A DNA stretch of 20,153 nucleotides from Conidiobolus incongruus B7586. Lineage: Eukaryota > Entomophthoromycota > Entomophthoromycetes > Entomophthorales > Conidiobolaceae. Shown one piece after another: positions 19,358-20,153 of the stretch. The notes beneath the pieces are model-generated. The model had not been told where the DNA came from. It did no database searches and saw only the letters and a list, made by a program, of their open reading frames with translations. The DNA is taken from the NCBI GenBank assembly GCA_000697335.1, contig JNEM01009660.1:1-20153 (forward strand). The letters run 5' to 3'. The translations under genes were made by a program, and so were the position numbers. How positions within the stretch are numbered: the stretch's first letter is position 1; the number at the start of each line of letters is the position of its first letter.

Positions 19358-20153
19358 CCATACTAATATTATACTAATCAGTCAATCTAAGGTTTAATAA
19401 ATAAATAATATAAATTAATTAGAAATAATATAAAGCTAATTGATTTTAAGGATAAATAGTTTTCGATAGATTAATAATTAAATTTAATACTGATAATTAA
19501 GTATAATTTTAAATAAAATTGAATGATCTAATTATAATGACAATAATAAGATTTGAATTCATTCCTCTTATGAGACCTAACTTAAGTATGGCCCCTTTGA
19601 CCAATTTAGCCATATTTTCCATATTTATAACTTTTTTTAATTTATTATCAAAGTTTTACCTAAAAATATATACTTTTTTCAAATATAATTTAAACTTAAT
19701 CCTTATAACCATATATTTATATAATTTTGTTTATTTTATATATTCTTTAATTTGACTTACTAGTTTAAACTCTGATATTTAATTATTTTTGTTATTTATT
19801 TTTAAATTAACTAAATTTAATTAATATTTAAGATTAAATTAAAATGATATATAATAGTCTTTAATATAGGTTTAATTATTTTAAATTTTTATTTTTATAA
19901 AATATAATAAACTAAGGCTAAAATAATATAATTTTTATATTTTATATTTTTTTAAAATAGATTGGTAATAATAATTATGATTTTTTAATTTTTATATAGA
20001 TTTCTATAATTCAAACTTATATCTTTAATTTTAAAATATTGAGAAAAAATATTATATTTTTTCTTCAAATCAAATTCTTTAACTTACCAAAATAATTATT
20101 ATCATAAGAACTAATATTTGGTGAGTATAATGAATATGATAATAAATATCTGT
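19358..20153. other. AT-rich tail of the window with one GC-richer islet
   Basis: No gene is supported. Bases 19550-19620 are clearly richer in G and C than the surroundings. On the minus strand they read MENMAKLVKGAILKLGLIRG and MNSNLII before decaying, a possible coding relic (see findings). The plus-strand 78-codon ORF (19519-19755) becomes low-complexity Ile/Leu/Phe/Tyr and is judged spurious. Confidence 0.5.

Noticed and set aside
19519-19755. 78-codon plus ORF with hydrophobic stretches
   Set aside because: Most of it is low-complexity Ile/Leu/Phe/Tyr from AT-rich DNA; only the islet at 19550-19620 stands out, and it reads better on the minus strand.
1-20153. CRISPR arrays, bacterial operon signals, or viral/LTR elements
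   Set aside because: No regularly spaced repeats, no Shine-Dalgarno-led gene clusters, and no reverse transcriptase, integrase, capsid or envelope motifs were seen; the repeats have inverted, not direct, ends.

Overview
The window looks like nuclear DNA of an AT-rich, early-diverging (zygomycete-grade) fungus. A chitin synthase fused to a myosin motor-like domain is a fungal hallmark. The two introns are 56-65 bp with GTAAGY...TTAG ends, the tRNA has internal Pol III boxes and a T-run terminator, and genes end in TAG, TGA and TAA, which fits the standard code. Genes stand out as islands of moderate GC in spacers made almost wholly of A and T. An Entomophthoromycotina/Conidiobolus-like source would fit, but that is a guess. 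A peroxisome-targeted racemase and a mitochondrial ETF regulator argue against anaerobic fungi and microsporidia.

Layout: (1) 1-1084 is the end of a ~1.1 kb dispersed repeat. (2) 1085-3481 is spacer with a 139-bp MITE-like element at 2262-2400. (3) 3482-5098 (+) is an ALDH3-type (fatty) aldehyde dehydrogenase. (4) 5099-7829 is spacer containing a second, complete repeat copy with terminal inverted repeats (6297-7395). (5) 7830-13510 (-) is a two-exon class V chitin synthase of 1871 aa. (6) 14020-14217 is a ~198-bp internally deleted derivative of the same repeat. (7) 15113-15194 (+) is tRNA-Leu(UAG). (8) 15838-16992 (+) is an alpha-methylacyl-CoA racemase ending in the peroxisomal signal AKL. 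(9) 17142-17442 (+) is a small two-exon gene, too short and broken for a simple ORF scan, encoding an ETFRF1/LYRM5-like LYR protein; it carries one apparent 1-base frame break in a T run. (10) 18077-19345 is an inverted copy of the dispersed repeat, followed to 20153 by AT-rich DNA with one GC-richer islet.

Function: three of the four proteins fit lipid catabolism (fatty aldehyde oxidation, racemisation of 2-methyl acyl-CoAs for peroxisomal beta-oxidation, control of the electron-transfer flavoprotein). The fourth builds cell wall. Nothing shows co-regulation, and fungal genes are usually transcribed singly. The most useful discoveries are the hidden ETFRF1-like gene with its frame break, the TIR element family with full, inverted and internally deleted copies, the separate small MITE, and the diverged nucleotide-binding motifs in the chitin synthase myosin domain.
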